From Lewinellaceae bacterium (lineage in GTDB: Bacteria > Bacteroidota > Bacteroidia > Chitinophagales > Saprospiraceae): 64,000 bases of DNA. Both the position numbers and the translations under genes were made by a program. The stretch lies in the NCBI GenBank assembly GCA_020636405.1, contig JACJXW010000004.1, forward strand, positions 496,001-560,000, written 5' to 3'. Below the pieces are notes generated by a model. The model worked only from the letters and a program-made list of their open reading frames with translations. It was not told where the DNA came from and did not search any database. Shown here in pieces: positions 52,301-61,088 of the stretch (position 1 is its first letter; every line of letters starts with the position of its first letter).

Positions 52301-54267
52301 TCCGCCATACGGGCGGCGCGGCCCACCCGCTGCTACAGCGCGGGCGGGGCGCCAGCCGCACCGACGGCCCTTCCTTCCGCAACTGCGCCCGCGCCATCTG
52401 GGCAGAGGGCGCCTCGGCGGACATCGCGGACAACTACATGACGGCCTGCGGCTTTGGCGTACAGGTACAATTGGCGCAGGGCCGCCAGGTGTCCGTCAAC
52501 AACAACCGGATGGAAGTCAGCAGGACGGGCATCGACCTGCTGAACAACGCCCCCCTGCCCATCTTGGAAGTAGCCGGCAACGACATCACCACCACAAGCC
52601 GGGGCATCAACGTCGAGGAAACCGGCATTGCTTTCGCCGATGCGGCCATCCGCTCCAATACCGTCACCCTGGCGGGCAAGGGCTTTGGCCTGCGCTTGCG
52701 GGGCGTAAATGGGCTGGAGGCCAGCAGCAATGACATTTATATGGAACAGGCCGTGCAAACGGCTGCCGGCATCCGCGTCAATGGGGCTACAAACTGCACC
52801 GTCCGCGAAAACTACGTGGCCGGCCCGGGGCCGGACAATCTGTTCTTTTCCGGCCTGGATGTGCTGGATGGCAGCGGTAGTGTTTTTGATTGTAATACCT
52901 TCACTGAGCTGGGTACGGGGGCGGAATTTGAGGGAAGTTGTATGGGCAGTACCGTGAGTACGAATACCTTCCTGCAGGGTACTCTGGGCTTGGGACGGGG
53001 GCTGGTGTATAGGAATAGCTTGGTTATTGGGCAGCAGAGCCATACGGGCAATTTATGGGAGGTGAATTCAGGGCTGCCGAATGAGGGGTATGAGGTGGCG
53101 GCGGCGGTGAGTTATGGGAGTGGTTTTCCTGAATTGGCAGAAAACAGCTTTCTTGCCAATGACGACACTTCACCCATTTATCCTATATCCTTTGATTTTC
53201 CTAATCTCCCACCTGCTTCGCAGCAACAAGCTGAAGAAACCTGGTTTCCCGTTGATGAAGAAGGAATTGCCGATACCTGTCTCCAAAATGGCGGATTGGA
53301 ACCGATAGAAGTCAAAGATATTCACCTCAAAACCGCCCGCAGCGAGCAGTTGGACGAAGATTATCCCGGCGCTATGCTCTGGGCGGCACAGCTTCAGCTA
53401 TACCGGAAACTGGATGTGGAAGAATGGCCTGCTGATGAAGTGCTGGATAGCTTTTATCTGGCTAATGATACTACACTTCTATCTGCCTTCTATCAGTTGG
53501 AAAAAGGCAGAGATAGTTTGTATAGGTTTTTGCCTACAGAAACGGCCCAAATACAGCAGTGGGGCCAAGAGTTGGATGGATTGATCGGGTTTATCCTGGA
53601 AAAAGACAGCTTAATTGCAGCGGGCGCTACCGGGCTGGAAAACGCACGGGATAGCCTGCTAAATGAAGCGGCAGGTCTTTGTGTTGCCATGGACTCCCTG
53701 GAGCAGATTATCCTTCAGGCCCGGGTTGGTTTTGCAGGAACGCTGCTTGCAGCAAACAGTGCCTTAAGCGATACTGCAGCTTACCAAACCAATGAAAAGT
53801 TGGCCAATAAGTTATTCTTGAATACTATTGCTCAGGGAGGCGGTACTTTCGATGCTCAACAAGTAGAAAGCCTTTTATTTATTGCAGGCCAATGCCCGCT
53901 ATCCGGCGGAAGAGCTGTGCATTACGCCCGAAGCTTATATCAATTGGTAACCGATTCAACTTTTGTTGATGTTTGCGAAGCTAGTTCCGAAAGGGTTGCT
54001 TCCGGGCTGCCAACCGGTTTGGAAGAAGAAGGTTCCGGCATTCGTATATATCCTAACCCCACGTCTGGAGAACTGGTAGTGGAAGGCCATTGTGGCCGGA
54101 TTGATGTTACTAATCAGTTAGGGCAGCCTGTATGGAGCAGGAACTTGCCGGAAGGCGAATTCCGGCATCTTATTAACCTACAGGGTTTGCCTGGTGGCAT
54201 TTACTTCTTGCGAGCCTGGCTCAAAAACGAACCTATCTATCAGGCCAGGTTGATCATTTCCAATTAA
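49276..54267 (+). CDS. Giant T9SS surface protein: lectin-like, PKD, beta-helix, sorting domain
   Basis: The open body codes for up to 1,663 residues and lacks a signal peptide in frame; the first good in-frame ATG is at 49336. Domains: a concanavalin A-like module (residues 40-235, LEVREDMASSARKFGLR, WLKVSRSGDYFTAY), at least three PKD-type domains between 350 and 750 (HLWDFGDTGSS, YDWAFGDDATD, HLWAFGDAGNH) and a right-handed beta-helix (residues 850-1290, many N-x-(I/F) turns). A helical region (1340-1560) follows, then a T9SS type A sorting domain (IRIYPNPTSGELVVEG ... LPGGIYFLRAW). Its 3' part has two truncated relatives downstream. Frame joining to the signal peptide needs a change in an AC repeat. 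Confidence 0.85.
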   Translation: MPKPCEGTSLGEGGHTHTQQMLTSGASTLLEPALTGLSHSGAANLLTDCRLWQSQALGASSGSAVFDTCSLGTVSITEQQPLSSYVTDDYFLVFADMCGDGEIITQINAAPANGGWAGLEVREDMASSARKFGLRTQTSTIVQPFIRSTAGQAITLLSFIKPPHQWLKVSRSGDYFTAYTSSDGNFWFFVYAAVLPLPECVKAGVYTQSLYVGAPATALFNQVTITDNSPATAVNFADSTLTAGSDTTLAHCGDEARLGGRFCMLSDVEITYTWDAEGQVIGEYTVVNDSIAIITGNIDTSTHELVITPGTTAEYVLRRTISDFGGLPNDFALCAETDTVTVTVLQAPPSPGFTFVVNEDSCQVQFTSLDTTGTHLWDFGDTGSSSAANPLHTYSGSGPFSVVHTISNECGAFDTTQVVNINCCTAPTLTITATHDGCGNVNFSATATGDNPTLVSYDWAFGDDATDTAAAPSHTYAGEGTYIASLTTVNDCGEQASATDTLTIDFPETPDATFTISIDTCSGRVDFTAAPGQEANGHLWAFGDAGNHTDQGVGLTAVSFTYPTPGTYTVSHTVDEPTCGASDLATATFTIPALPPVGDPSQVFTTHLGCNEVEFQLRDSLGGTLFFGDGASVIADTAYIYHTYSEAADYTATYTLGSGCAQDSFSFIVKLAQYAPQAEAQLTDTFCLGVVVSSADTIAGYGYQWQFGASGPVAGAQAAFTFDSSGLYSIILTVSDTCGNSASDTLQVAVQDCAEALSCPCKNGVNIVADSINGTRLSTLTALGILPPGLLANTCLAVSGLLLIDEDYDISGGEVYMHPGSEIGVGLGSEQVTFAISAMWQSPGVQGCGQMWKGIRVGDDSRLVLKGARIADAQYAIHALNKSTILVNESFFNRNYTSLYFDATGSATFSLEAFLGTEVLGYEALLPPFAGQSPAPGARPYAGISLRHGQGMEPKRVGGLGTDTGQQNRFEGLRNGILAENTPLAVHNSAFADIETADAEPYPFTGFGIRHTGGAAHPLLQRGRGASRTDGPSFRNCARAIWAEGASADIADNYMTACGFGVQVQLAQGRQVSVNNNRMEVSRTGIDLLNNAPLPILEVAGNDITTTSRGINVEETGIAFADAAIRSNTVTLAGKGFGLRLRGVNGLEASSNDIYMEQAVQTAAGIRVNGATNCTVRENYVAGPGPDNLFFSGLDVLDGSGSVFDCNTFTELGTGAEFEGSCMGSTVSTNTFLQGTLGLGRGLVYRNSLVIGQQSHTGNLWEVNSGLPNEGYEVAAAVSYGSGFPELAENSFLANDDTSPIYPISFDFPNLPPASQQQAEETWFPVDEEGIADTCLQNGGLEPIEVKDIHLKTARSEQLDEDYPGAMLWAAQLQLYRKLDVEEWPADEVLDSFYLANDTTLLSAFYQLEKGRDSLYRFLPTETAQIQQWGQELDGLIGFILEKDSLIAAGATGLENARDSLLNEAAGLCVAMDSLEQIILQARVGFAGTLLAANSALSDTAAYQTNEKLANKLFLNTIAQGGGTFDAQQVESLLFIAGQCPLSGGRAVHYARSLYQLVTDSTFVDVCEASSERVASGLPTGLEEEGSGIRIYPNPTSGELVVEGHCGRIDVTNQLGQPVWSRNLPEGEFRHLINLQGLPGGIYFLRAWLKNEPIYQARLIISN
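49317..49330 (+). repeat. (AC)7 microsatellite at the signal peptide/body junction
   Basis: Seven AC units lie exactly where the reading frame of the signal peptide and that of the protein body overlap. Unit changes of -1 or +2 would restore one continuous frame. This is the layout of a slipped-strand phase-variation switch. Confidence 0.75.
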
Positions 54268-54281
54268 ATTTTCTTTTCCGA

Positions 54282-54317
54282 GCAGCTATAGGGTATTGTC
54301 GTGTGCCCTATAGCTGC
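54282..54317 (+). terminator. Intercistronic hairpin of unit 1
   Basis: A perfect 12-bp stem (GCAGCTATAGGG at 54282-54293 with 54306-54317) has a 12-base loop. It lies between the beta-helix gene and the propeller/PKD gene. No T-run follows, so it may be an RNA-processing or attenuation element rather than a full terminator. Confidence 0.5.
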
Positions 54318-54333
54318 CTCAAGTATATTAATC

Positions 54334-56112
54334 ATGAAGAGGATAAACTTTTTGGTACTATTCAGCCTATTCATTTTAAATCTCTCTTATAGCCAGGACG
54401 TTTTTGAACGTGAAAAAAGAGACTACGTGTGGCTAGTCGGAAGCAGCCCAATTGTTGCCGGTGATAATGATATAACCAGGTTCGATTTTAACTCCGGACA
54501 GGCTGTTATAGAAAGTATAGATTTAGACATAAAGTTTAGACAAACCAATTCTAGTATTAGTGATATCTCTGGCAATTTATTGTTTTATACCAATGGCCTT
54601 GAGGTAAGGAATTTCAATAACGATACCCTAGTCACCGGCTTGGCTCCTACGCAAATGTCAGAACAATGGAGTAATTTTGGATACATTAACCCACAAGGCA
54701 CACTGATATTGCCCTTACCGGAATCGGATTCTCTTTATTATGTCTTTCACGAGGACAGAGATTGGGCTCCTCATGGAGGAAGTTGGGTGCAAAACTTATT
54801 TTGCACTAAAGTGGATATGGCTGCCAACAACAATGCAGGAATTGTATTGGAAAAAAATGTTTCTGTTATTAATGATACACTCGCCTACGGAAGGATAGTT
54901 GCTACGCGCCATGCCAATGGAAGGGACTGGTGGATAGTCGCACCGGAAAGAGATAATAATCGATATTATTCTGTTTTGTTCACTTCTAATGGTATAGAAG
55001 AGATCAAAAATTTTCAAATAGGCGACTCGATAGTTACCGGAGGCCATCAATCTTCCTTTTCTCCGGATGGCACCAAATATGCGAGGATTGATATTAAATA
55101 TGCAGGAGAATCTGAACATCGGGTGACAATTTATGATTTTGACCGTTGTGCCGGAGAATTTAACGGTTTCACCTCTTTTACTTTTGTCGATTGGGCTTTT
55201 GGAGGAGGTGGCATAGCATTTTCGGAGAACGGTCAGTTCCTCTATATAGTCGCGTGGATGAATATTTATCAGTATGACTTGAGAGGGGTAGATATTGAAG
55301 CGACTAGAATAAAAATAGCGGAATATGACGGTTTTGTAGGGACTACTTTTGAACAGACTACCCCCTTCCATAATGCTCAACTAGCGCCAACCGGCAAAAT
55401 TTATATTAATTGTTCAACTAGTGCCAACTACTTCCACATCATCCACAACCCCAACCAAAAGGGTCTGGCCTGCAACGTAGAACAGCATGCATTAGAAATT
55501 CCTACCCTCAACTACCAAAGCATCCCCAACTTCCCCTACTACGGCCTGGGCCCCTTAGACGGCAGCCCCTGCGATACCCTCGGCATCGACAACCCGCCGC
55601 CGCAGGCGGCCTTCAGCTATGTCATTGAAGACAGCGCTGCCTTCCAGGTAGCCTTCTACGACGGCACGCGCTTCAGCCCAGAAAGCTGGCTGTGGGATTT
55701 TGGAGAAGGGCAGAGCAGCACGGAGCGCTTTCCCGTGCATGCATACACGGAGGCGGGCGTGTATGAGGTGTGTTTGACGGCCAGCAATCAGACGGGGAGC
55801 GATACGTTTTGCGATACCGTCAACTTTTTAGCCACCGGAGTGCAGGAAGCTATTAGCATGCCGCCTGGTTTTTCCGTTTTCCCCAACCCGGCCTCCTCCC
55901 GCCTGGCGGTGCGCAGCGGCCGGCCGTTCGCCGGGCAGCGCCTTTCTTTGTACAGCGTAATGGGCAGGGAGGTGCTGGCGCATGGACTGCCGGAAGGGGC
56001 AACCTCCTTTGCTTTTTCGGTAGCGGGCCTGCCGCCGGGCGTTTATTTCGTGAGTATATGGGAAGGGGCGGCAGCGGTTTGGAGCGAGCGGGTGGTGGTG
56101 GGGCGGCGGTGA
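54334..56112 (+). CDS. T9SS surface protein with propeller-like N-terminus and PKD domain, unit 1
   Basis: The protein has 592 residues. A signal peptide ends LSYSQ. Residues 25-400 form repeated beta blades (SFSPDGTKYARIDIKYAG, IAFSENGQFLYIVAW), like WD40/YVTN propellers. A PKD domain at residues 420-500 (SWLWDFGEGQSSTERFPVHAY) and a T9SS type A sorting domain at the end (FSVFPNPASSRLAV ... LPPGVYFVSIW) follow. The last 230 codons are GC-rich and nearly identical to the unit 2 gene, while the first 360 are AT-rich and diverged. Start chosen at 54334 to give the signal peptide. Confidence 0.85.
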   Translation: MKRINFLVLFSLFILNLSYSQDVFEREKRDYVWLVGSSPIVAGDNDITRFDFNSGQAVIESIDLDIKFRQTNSSISDISGNLLFYTNGLEVRNFNNDTLVTGLAPTQMSEQWSNFGYINPQGTLILPLPESDSLYYVFHEDRDWAPHGGSWVQNLFCTKVDMAANNNAGIVLEKNVSVINDTLAYGRIVATRHANGRDWWIVAPERDNNRYYSVLFTSNGIEEIKNFQIGDSIVTGGHQSSFSPDGTKYARIDIKYAGESEHRVTIYDFDRCAGEFNGFTSFTFVDWAFGGGGIAFSENGQFLYIVAWMNIYQYDLRGVDIEATRIKIAEYDGFVGTTFEQTTPFHNAQLAPTGKIYINCSTSANYFHIIHNPNQKGLACNVEQHALEIPTLNYQSIPNFPYYGLGPLDGSPCDTLGIDNPPPQAAFSYVIEDSAAFQVAFYDGTRFSPESWLWDFGEGQSSTERFPVHAYTEAGVYEVCLTASNQTGSDTFCDTVNFLATGVQEAISMPPGFSVFPNPASSRLAVRSGRPFAGQRLSLYSVMGREVLAHGLPEGATSFAFSVAGLPPGVYFVSIWEGAAAVWSERVVVGRR

Positions 56113-56175
56113 CTTTGGGAGGAGGCTCAGCCCGCTGTGCTTTCCTGCCTGCCCCAAAGGCGGCCCCTGTCCGGG

Positions 56176-57099
56176 GCTGCGCCGCCGGCTGGCAGGTTGG
56201 GTTAAACCGCAGGGAACGCAGGGAAACGCAGAGGGGCTTCCTTGCTCTGCGGCCCTTATATGTTTGTAAAACGCGGAGCTGGCGCTCCTTTTACAACGCT
56301 GCTCTCAGGGCTTGTTCCTAACCGCAGGGGGCGCAGGGAACGCAGAGAAGGGGATACGCTCTGCTGCGCAGAGGGCATGCTGCAGGCGCCGAACCCTGGA
56401 AACGCCCTTAGCGTCACGCCTCTGCGCGCTCCGCGCCCCCTGCGGTTCAAATAAAAGCGGAGGTTTCCCTCTGCGGCGAAAGCCGCAAGGGGGGAGCATA
56501 AAGAAGATAAAAAATAGCCTTATGACATATCAGTATTTTCCCAGCCGCACCGACGGCCCCTCCTTCCGCAACTGTGCCCGCGCCATCTGGGTAGTGGCCG
56601 GCATCGCCAATAATTACATGACCGCCTGCGGTTACAGCGTACAGGTGGCAGCTTTTAAATTCCAAACATCTAAGTCAGAGCGCAATAGGCATGCCTGCGC
56701 CTATAACTACGGCAGCCAGGGAAAATTGCACCTTGACGAGGAGCAGGCCGTGCAAACGGCCGCCGGCATCCGCGTCAACGGGGCTACAAACTGTATCGTC
56801 CGCGAGAACTACGTGGCCGGCCCCGGGCCGGACAACCTGTTCTTTGTCGGCCTGGATGTGTTGGATGGCAGCAGCAGCGTTTTTGACTGCAATACGTTCA
56901 CCGAGCTGGGCACGGGGGCGGAGTTTGAGGGAAGCTGTATGGGTAGTACAGTGAGTACGAATACCTTCCTGCCGGGGACGTTGGGCATGGGACAGGGGTT
57001 GGTGTACCGGAATAGCCTGGTGATTGGTCAACAGAGCCATACGGGCAATTTATTGGAGATAAATACCGGGCTGCCGAATGAGGGGTATGAAGGGGCGGC
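56176..57099. repeat. 924-bp direct repeat, copy A
   Basis: This block appears identical to 60165-61088, 3,989 bp further on. It covers the non-coding leader, the CGCAGGG palindrome and the first 190 or so codons of the truncated beta-helix gene. Outside it the two units diverge. Such identity implies recent duplication or gene conversion. Confidence 0.8.
56320..56447. repeat. Palindromic CGCAGGG-type element, copy A
   Basis: AACCGCAGGGGGCGC at 56320-56334 is exactly inverted at 56433-56447 (GCGCCCCCTGCGGTT), and flanking CGCAGAG/CTCTGCG also match. A related half-unit lies at about 56203-56233. Elements of this AACCGCAGAG type are scattered in many bacterial genomes. Confidence 0.65.
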
Positions 57100-58264
57100 G
57101 GCGGTGAGTTTTGGGGATGACCTTGTTTTACTATCATTTAATGGTTACACGGTTAACGATGATACTCCTCCCATTTATCCTGTATCATTTGACTTCCCAA
57201 ACATCCCACCTGCCGCGCAACAAACAGCACAGGAGGAATGGTTCCCTATCGAAGATGAAGGTGTTGCCGACACCTGCCTCCAAGACGGCGGGATAGAGCC
57301 GATAGAAGTCAAAGACATCCACCTGAAAGCAGCCCGCAGCGAGCAATTAGACGAAGAGTATCCCGGTGCGATACTTTGGGCGGCGCAGCTTCAACTCTAT
57401 AAGGAATTAAATCTGGAAGAATGGCCTGCGGATGAAGTACTGGACAGTTTTTATCTAGCCAATGACACTACCCTATTGTCGGCCTTCTATCAGTTGGAAA
57501 AAGGCAGAGACAGTTTGTATAAGCTGTCGCCGGCTGAAACGGCTCAATTGCAGCAATGGAGCGATGAGTTGGATAGCTTGATTGAAGTAGTCCTGGAGAA
57601 AGACAGCTTGATTGCCGCTGGCATCACCGAGTTGGAAAGTGTACGGGATAGCCTGGTGAATGAAGCAGCGGCCCTTTGTATTTCCATGGATTCATTGGAG
57701 AATATTATCCTTCAAGCCCGCATCAGTTTTGCAGGAACGCTGCTTACAGAAAACAGCGCCTTAGGCGATACAGTGGTTTACCAAACCAATGAGAAGTCGG
57801 CAAACAATCTGTTCCTGAATACTATTGCTCAGGGAAGCAGTACTTTCGATGCTCAACAAACAGAAACCCTCTTGTCTATTGCTGGGCAATGTCCACTCTC
57901 CGGTGGAAGGGGCGTGCATTACGCCCGCAGCCTGTACCAATTAGTAACCGATTCGACATTTGTTGATATTTGCGACGCAGGTTCTGAAAGGATTGCCTCT
58001 GGACTGCAACCCGATTTGGAAGAAGAAGGCTCTGGCATTCGTGTATTTCCCAATCCAGTTTCAGGTGAACTACTGGTAGAGGGTTACTGTAGCCGGATTG
58101 ATATCGTCAATCAATTGGGGCAACCAATACTGGGCAGGGATTTTTCGGAGGGTGAATTTCGGCATTCGATCAACCTTCATGGGCTACCCGGCGGCATTTA
58201 CTTCTTGCGAGCCTGGCTTAAAAGTGAACGTATCTCCCAGGTTAAGCTGATCATCTCTAACTAA
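56522..58264 (+). CDS. Truncated beta-helix T9SS protein without signal peptide, unit 2 (candidate silent cassette)
   Basis: From ATG 56522 the frame codes for 580 residues. It starts within the beta-helix of the giant protein (RTDGPSFRNCARAIW matches the parent near 52355), lacks about 90 internal residues, then follows the parent through VRENYVAGPGPDNLFF, the helical region and the sorting domain (IRVFPNPVSGELLVEG). No signal peptide or upstream promoter is seen, so it should not be exported as it stands. It is read here as a donor cassette or decaying copy. The upstream open frame from 56312 is just the palindromic repeat. Confidence 0.6.
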   Translation: MTYQYFPSRTDGPSFRNCARAIWVVAGIANNYMTACGYSVQVAAFKFQTSKSERNRHACAYNYGSQGKLHLDEEQAVQTAAGIRVNGATNCIVRENYVAGPGPDNLFFVGLDVLDGSSSVFDCNTFTELGTGAEFEGSCMGSTVSTNTFLPGTLGMGQGLVYRNSLVIGQQSHTGNLLEINTGLPNEGYEGAAAVSFGDDLVLLSFNGYTVNDDTPPIYPVSFDFPNIPPAAQQTAQEEWFPIEDEGVADTCLQDGGIEPIEVKDIHLKAARSEQLDEEYPGAILWAAQLQLYKELNLEEWPADEVLDSFYLANDTTLLSAFYQLEKGRDSLYKLSPAETAQLQQWSDELDSLIEVVLEKDSLIAAGITELESVRDSLVNEAAALCISMDSLENIILQARISFAGTLLTENSALGDTVVYQTNEKSANNLFLNTIAQGSSTFDAQQTETLLSIAGQCPLSGGRGVHYARSLYQLVTDSTFVDICDAGSERIASGLQPDLEEEGSGIRVFPNPVSGELLVEGYCSRIDIVNQLGQPILGRDFSEGEFRHSINLHGLPGGIYFLRAWLKSERISQVKLIISN

Positions 58265-58278
58265 TTTTTCTTTTACGA

Positions 58279-58324
58279 GCAGCTATAGGGTATCGTCGTG
58301 TGCCCTATAGCTGCTTTAATTATA
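58279..58324 (+). terminator. Intercistronic hairpin of unit 2
   Basis: The same 12-bp stem as in unit 1 (58279-58290 with 58313-58324), with a 22-base loop region, follows the beta-helix gene. No clear T-run follows. Confidence 0.5.
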
Positions 58325-58330
58325 CATGCT

Positions 58331-60106
58331 ATGAAGGCTAGTATTGCTGTATTAGCGCTTTTTTGCGCGACATTGAGCCAGCTTTATGCTCAACATATTT
58401 TTGAAAAGGAGAAGAGAGACTATGTATGGTTAATAGGCAACAGCCCATTGATATCAGGAGGCAATGACATGACTATGCTGAATTTTAATTCCATCCCTCC
58501 AGGAATCATTAGCACCGATATCAACATGGATTTTTGGCATACCAATGCCAGCGTATGCGATGCTTCCGGCAATTTGTTGTTTTACACCAATGGTATTGAG
58601 GTCAGAAACTTCATTAATGATACTTTAGCAACAGGCTTGGCGCCTACTCCGCTTTCGGAAGATTGGGTTGGTACCGGATATGGTATTGTCCAGGGAGCGT
58701 TAATACTTCCTTTACCAGAATCTGATTCCTTATTTTTTATTTTCCATGTGGATGCTGATTGGGCGCCGCATGCAGGTGTTTGGGTACAAAACTTGTTTTG
58801 CACAAAAGTTGATATGTCTGCTAATAATGGACTAGGGACAATGTTGGCAAAAAATGTTTCTATTATTAATGATACGCTTGCTTATGGGCGGATCGTTGCT
58901 TCCCGCCATGCCAATGGAAGGGATTGGTGGATAATTGTTCCCCAATTTGATAGCAATCAATATTATACCATTTTATTTACTTCAAATGGAATAGAGGATA
59001 TTCAAACGATCGAAATGGGTGAACAAGTACTTACCGGCGGTTTTCAATCCAGTTTCTCTCCGGATGGAAAGAAGTATGCAAGAATTGATATCAAATATGC
59101 TGGTGAATCTGAGCATCAAGTGACACTATATGATTTTGACCGGTGTACGGGAGTCTTCACCAATCCTATTTCTTTCACTTTTATTGATTTAGCCTTTGGG
59201 GGCGGGGGGCTGGCTTTTTCTGAAAATAGCCGTTTTCTTTATGTCACCTCTTGGTTCAATGTGTATCAATTTGACCTGAATGCTCCAAATATCGAGGCTA
59301 CGATGATAAAAGTTGCCGAGTATGACGGTTTTGAAGACCCTATTTATGATCTCAATACTGATTTCAAATTAGCTCAATTGGGCCCCAACGGCAAAATATA
59401 TATCGCCTGTGGTACCAACGCAAACTACCTTCATATCATCCATACGCCCAACAATCGAGGCCTGGCTTGCAATGTCGAGCAACACGGCTTAGAGTTGGCA
59501 GCTTTAAACGACCGCAGCATCCCCAACTTCCCCTACTACGCCCTGGGCCCCTTAGATGGCAGCCCCTGCGATACCCTCGGCATCGACAACCCGCCGCCGC
59601 AGGCGGCCTTCAGCTACGCCGTCGAAGACAGTGCGGCTTTCCAAGTAGCCTTTTACGACGGCACCCGCTTCAGCCCAGAAAGCTGGCTCTGGGATTTTGG
59701 GGATGGGCAGAGCAGCACGGAGCGCTTTCCGGTGCATGCGTACGCGGAGGCGGGCGTGTATGAGGTGTGTTTGACGGCTGGTAATCAGACGGGGAGCGAT
59801 ACGTTTTGCGATACCGTCAACTTTTTAGCTACCGGGGCGCAGGAAGCTATTAGCATGCCGCCTGGCTTTTCTGTTTTCCCCAACCCGGCCTCTTCTCGCC
59901 TGGCGGTGAGCAGCGGCCGGCCGTTCGTCGGCCAGCGCCTTTCTTTGTACAGCGTAATGGGCAAAGAGGTGCTGGCGCATGGACTGCCGGAAGGGGCAAC
60001 CTCCTTTGCTTTTTCGGTAGCGGGCCTGCCGCCGGGCGTTTATTTCGTGAGGATATGGGAAGGGGCGGCGGCGGTTTGGAGTGCGCGGGTGGTGGTGGGG
60101 AGGTGA
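58331..60106 (+). CDS. T9SS surface protein with propeller-like N-terminus and PKD domain, unit 2
   Basis: The protein has 591 residues. A signal peptide ends LYAQ. Propeller-type blades (SFSPDGKKYARIDIKYAG, LAFSENSRFLYVTSW), a PKD domain (SWLWDFGDGQSSTERFPVHAY) and a type A sorting domain follow. It is similar to the unit 1 gene throughout. The N-terminal two-thirds differ at many positions, but from SIPNFPYY on the two are almost the same. It has an intact signal peptide and is probably expressed, unlike the beta-helix gene before it. Confidence 0.85.
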   Translation: MKASIAVLALFCATLSQLYAQHIFEKEKRDYVWLIGNSPLISGGNDMTMLNFNSIPPGIISTDINMDFWHTNASVCDASGNLLFYTNGIEVRNFINDTLATGLAPTPLSEDWVGTGYGIVQGALILPLPESDSLFFIFHVDADWAPHAGVWVQNLFCTKVDMSANNGLGTMLAKNVSIINDTLAYGRIVASRHANGRDWWIIVPQFDSNQYYTILFTSNGIEDIQTIEMGEQVLTGGFQSSFSPDGKKYARIDIKYAGESEHQVTLYDFDRCTGVFTNPISFTFIDLAFGGGGLAFSENSRFLYVTSWFNVYQFDLNAPNIEATMIKVAEYDGFEDPIYDLNTDFKLAQLGPNGKIYIACGTNANYLHIIHTPNNRGLACNVEQHGLELAALNDRSIPNFPYYALGPLDGSPCDTLGIDNPPPQAAFSYAVEDSAAFQVAFYDGTRFSPESWLWDFGDGQSSTERFPVHAYAEAGVYEVCLTAGNQTGSDTFCDTVNFLATGAQEAISMPPGFSVFPNPASSRLAVSSGRPFVGQRLSLYSVMGKEVLAHGLPEGATSFAFSVAGLPPGVYFVRIWEGAAAVWSARVVVGR

Positions 60107-60164
60107 CTTTGGGAGGAGGCTCAGCCCGCTGTGCTTTCCTGCCTCAAAGGCGGCCCTGTCCGAT

Positions 60165-61088
60165 GCTGCGCCGCCGGCTGGCAGGTTGGGTTAAACCGCA
60201 GGGAACGCAGGGAAACGCAGAGGGGCTTCCTTGCTCTGCGGCCCTTATATGTTTGTAAAACGCGGAGCTGGCGCTCCTTTTACAACGCTGCTCTCAGGGC
60301 TTGTTCCTAACCGCAGGGGGCGCAGGGAACGCAGAGAAGGGGATACGCTCTGCTGCGCAGAGGGCATGCTGCAGGCGCCGAACCCTGGAAACGCCCTTAG
60401 CGTCACGCCTCTGCGCGCTCCGCGCCCCCTGCGGTTCAAATAAAAGCGGAGGTTTCCCTCTGCGGCGAAAGCCGCAAGGGGGGAGCATAAAGAAGATAAA
60501 AAATAGCCTTATGACATATCAGTATTTTCCCAGCCGCACCGACGGCCCCTCCTTCCGCAACTGTGCCCGCGCCATCTGGGTAGTGGCCGGCATCGCCAAT
60601 AATTACATGACCGCCTGCGGTTACAGCGTACAGGTGGCAGCTTTTAAATTCCAAACATCTAAGTCAGAGCGCAATAGGCATGCCTGCGCCTATAACTACG
60701 GCAGCCAGGGAAAATTGCACCTTGACGAGGAGCAGGCCGTGCAAACGGCCGCCGGCATCCGCGTCAACGGGGCTACAAACTGTATCGTCCGCGAGAACTA
60801 CGTGGCCGGCCCCGGGCCGGACAACCTGTTCTTTGTCGGCCTGGATGTGTTGGATGGCAGCAGCAGCGTTTTTGACTGCAATACGTTCACCGAGCTGGGC
60901 ACGGGGGCGGAGTTTGAGGGAAGCTGTATGGGTAGTACAGTGAGTACGAATACCTTCCTGCCGGGGACGTTGGGCATGGGACAGGGGTTGGTGTACCGGA
61001 ATAGCCTGGTGATTGGTCAACAGAGCCATACGGGCAATTTATTGGAGATAAATACCGGGCTGCCGAATGAGGGGTATGAAGGGGCGGC
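60165..61088. repeat. 924-bp direct repeat, copy B
   Basis: Second copy of the block at 56176-57099. The two copies split at 57100/61089 (g versus a) and diverge strongly a few bases later. Confidence 0.8.
60309..60436. repeat. Palindromic CGCAGGG-type element, copy B
   Basis: Same element as 56320-56447, carried inside the 924-bp repeat. Confidence 0.65.

Noticed and set aside
56312..56521. N-terminal extension of the truncated beta-helix gene
   Set aside because: The extension is translation of the palindromic CGCAGGG element, gives no signal peptide and is the same in both units only because of the duplication.
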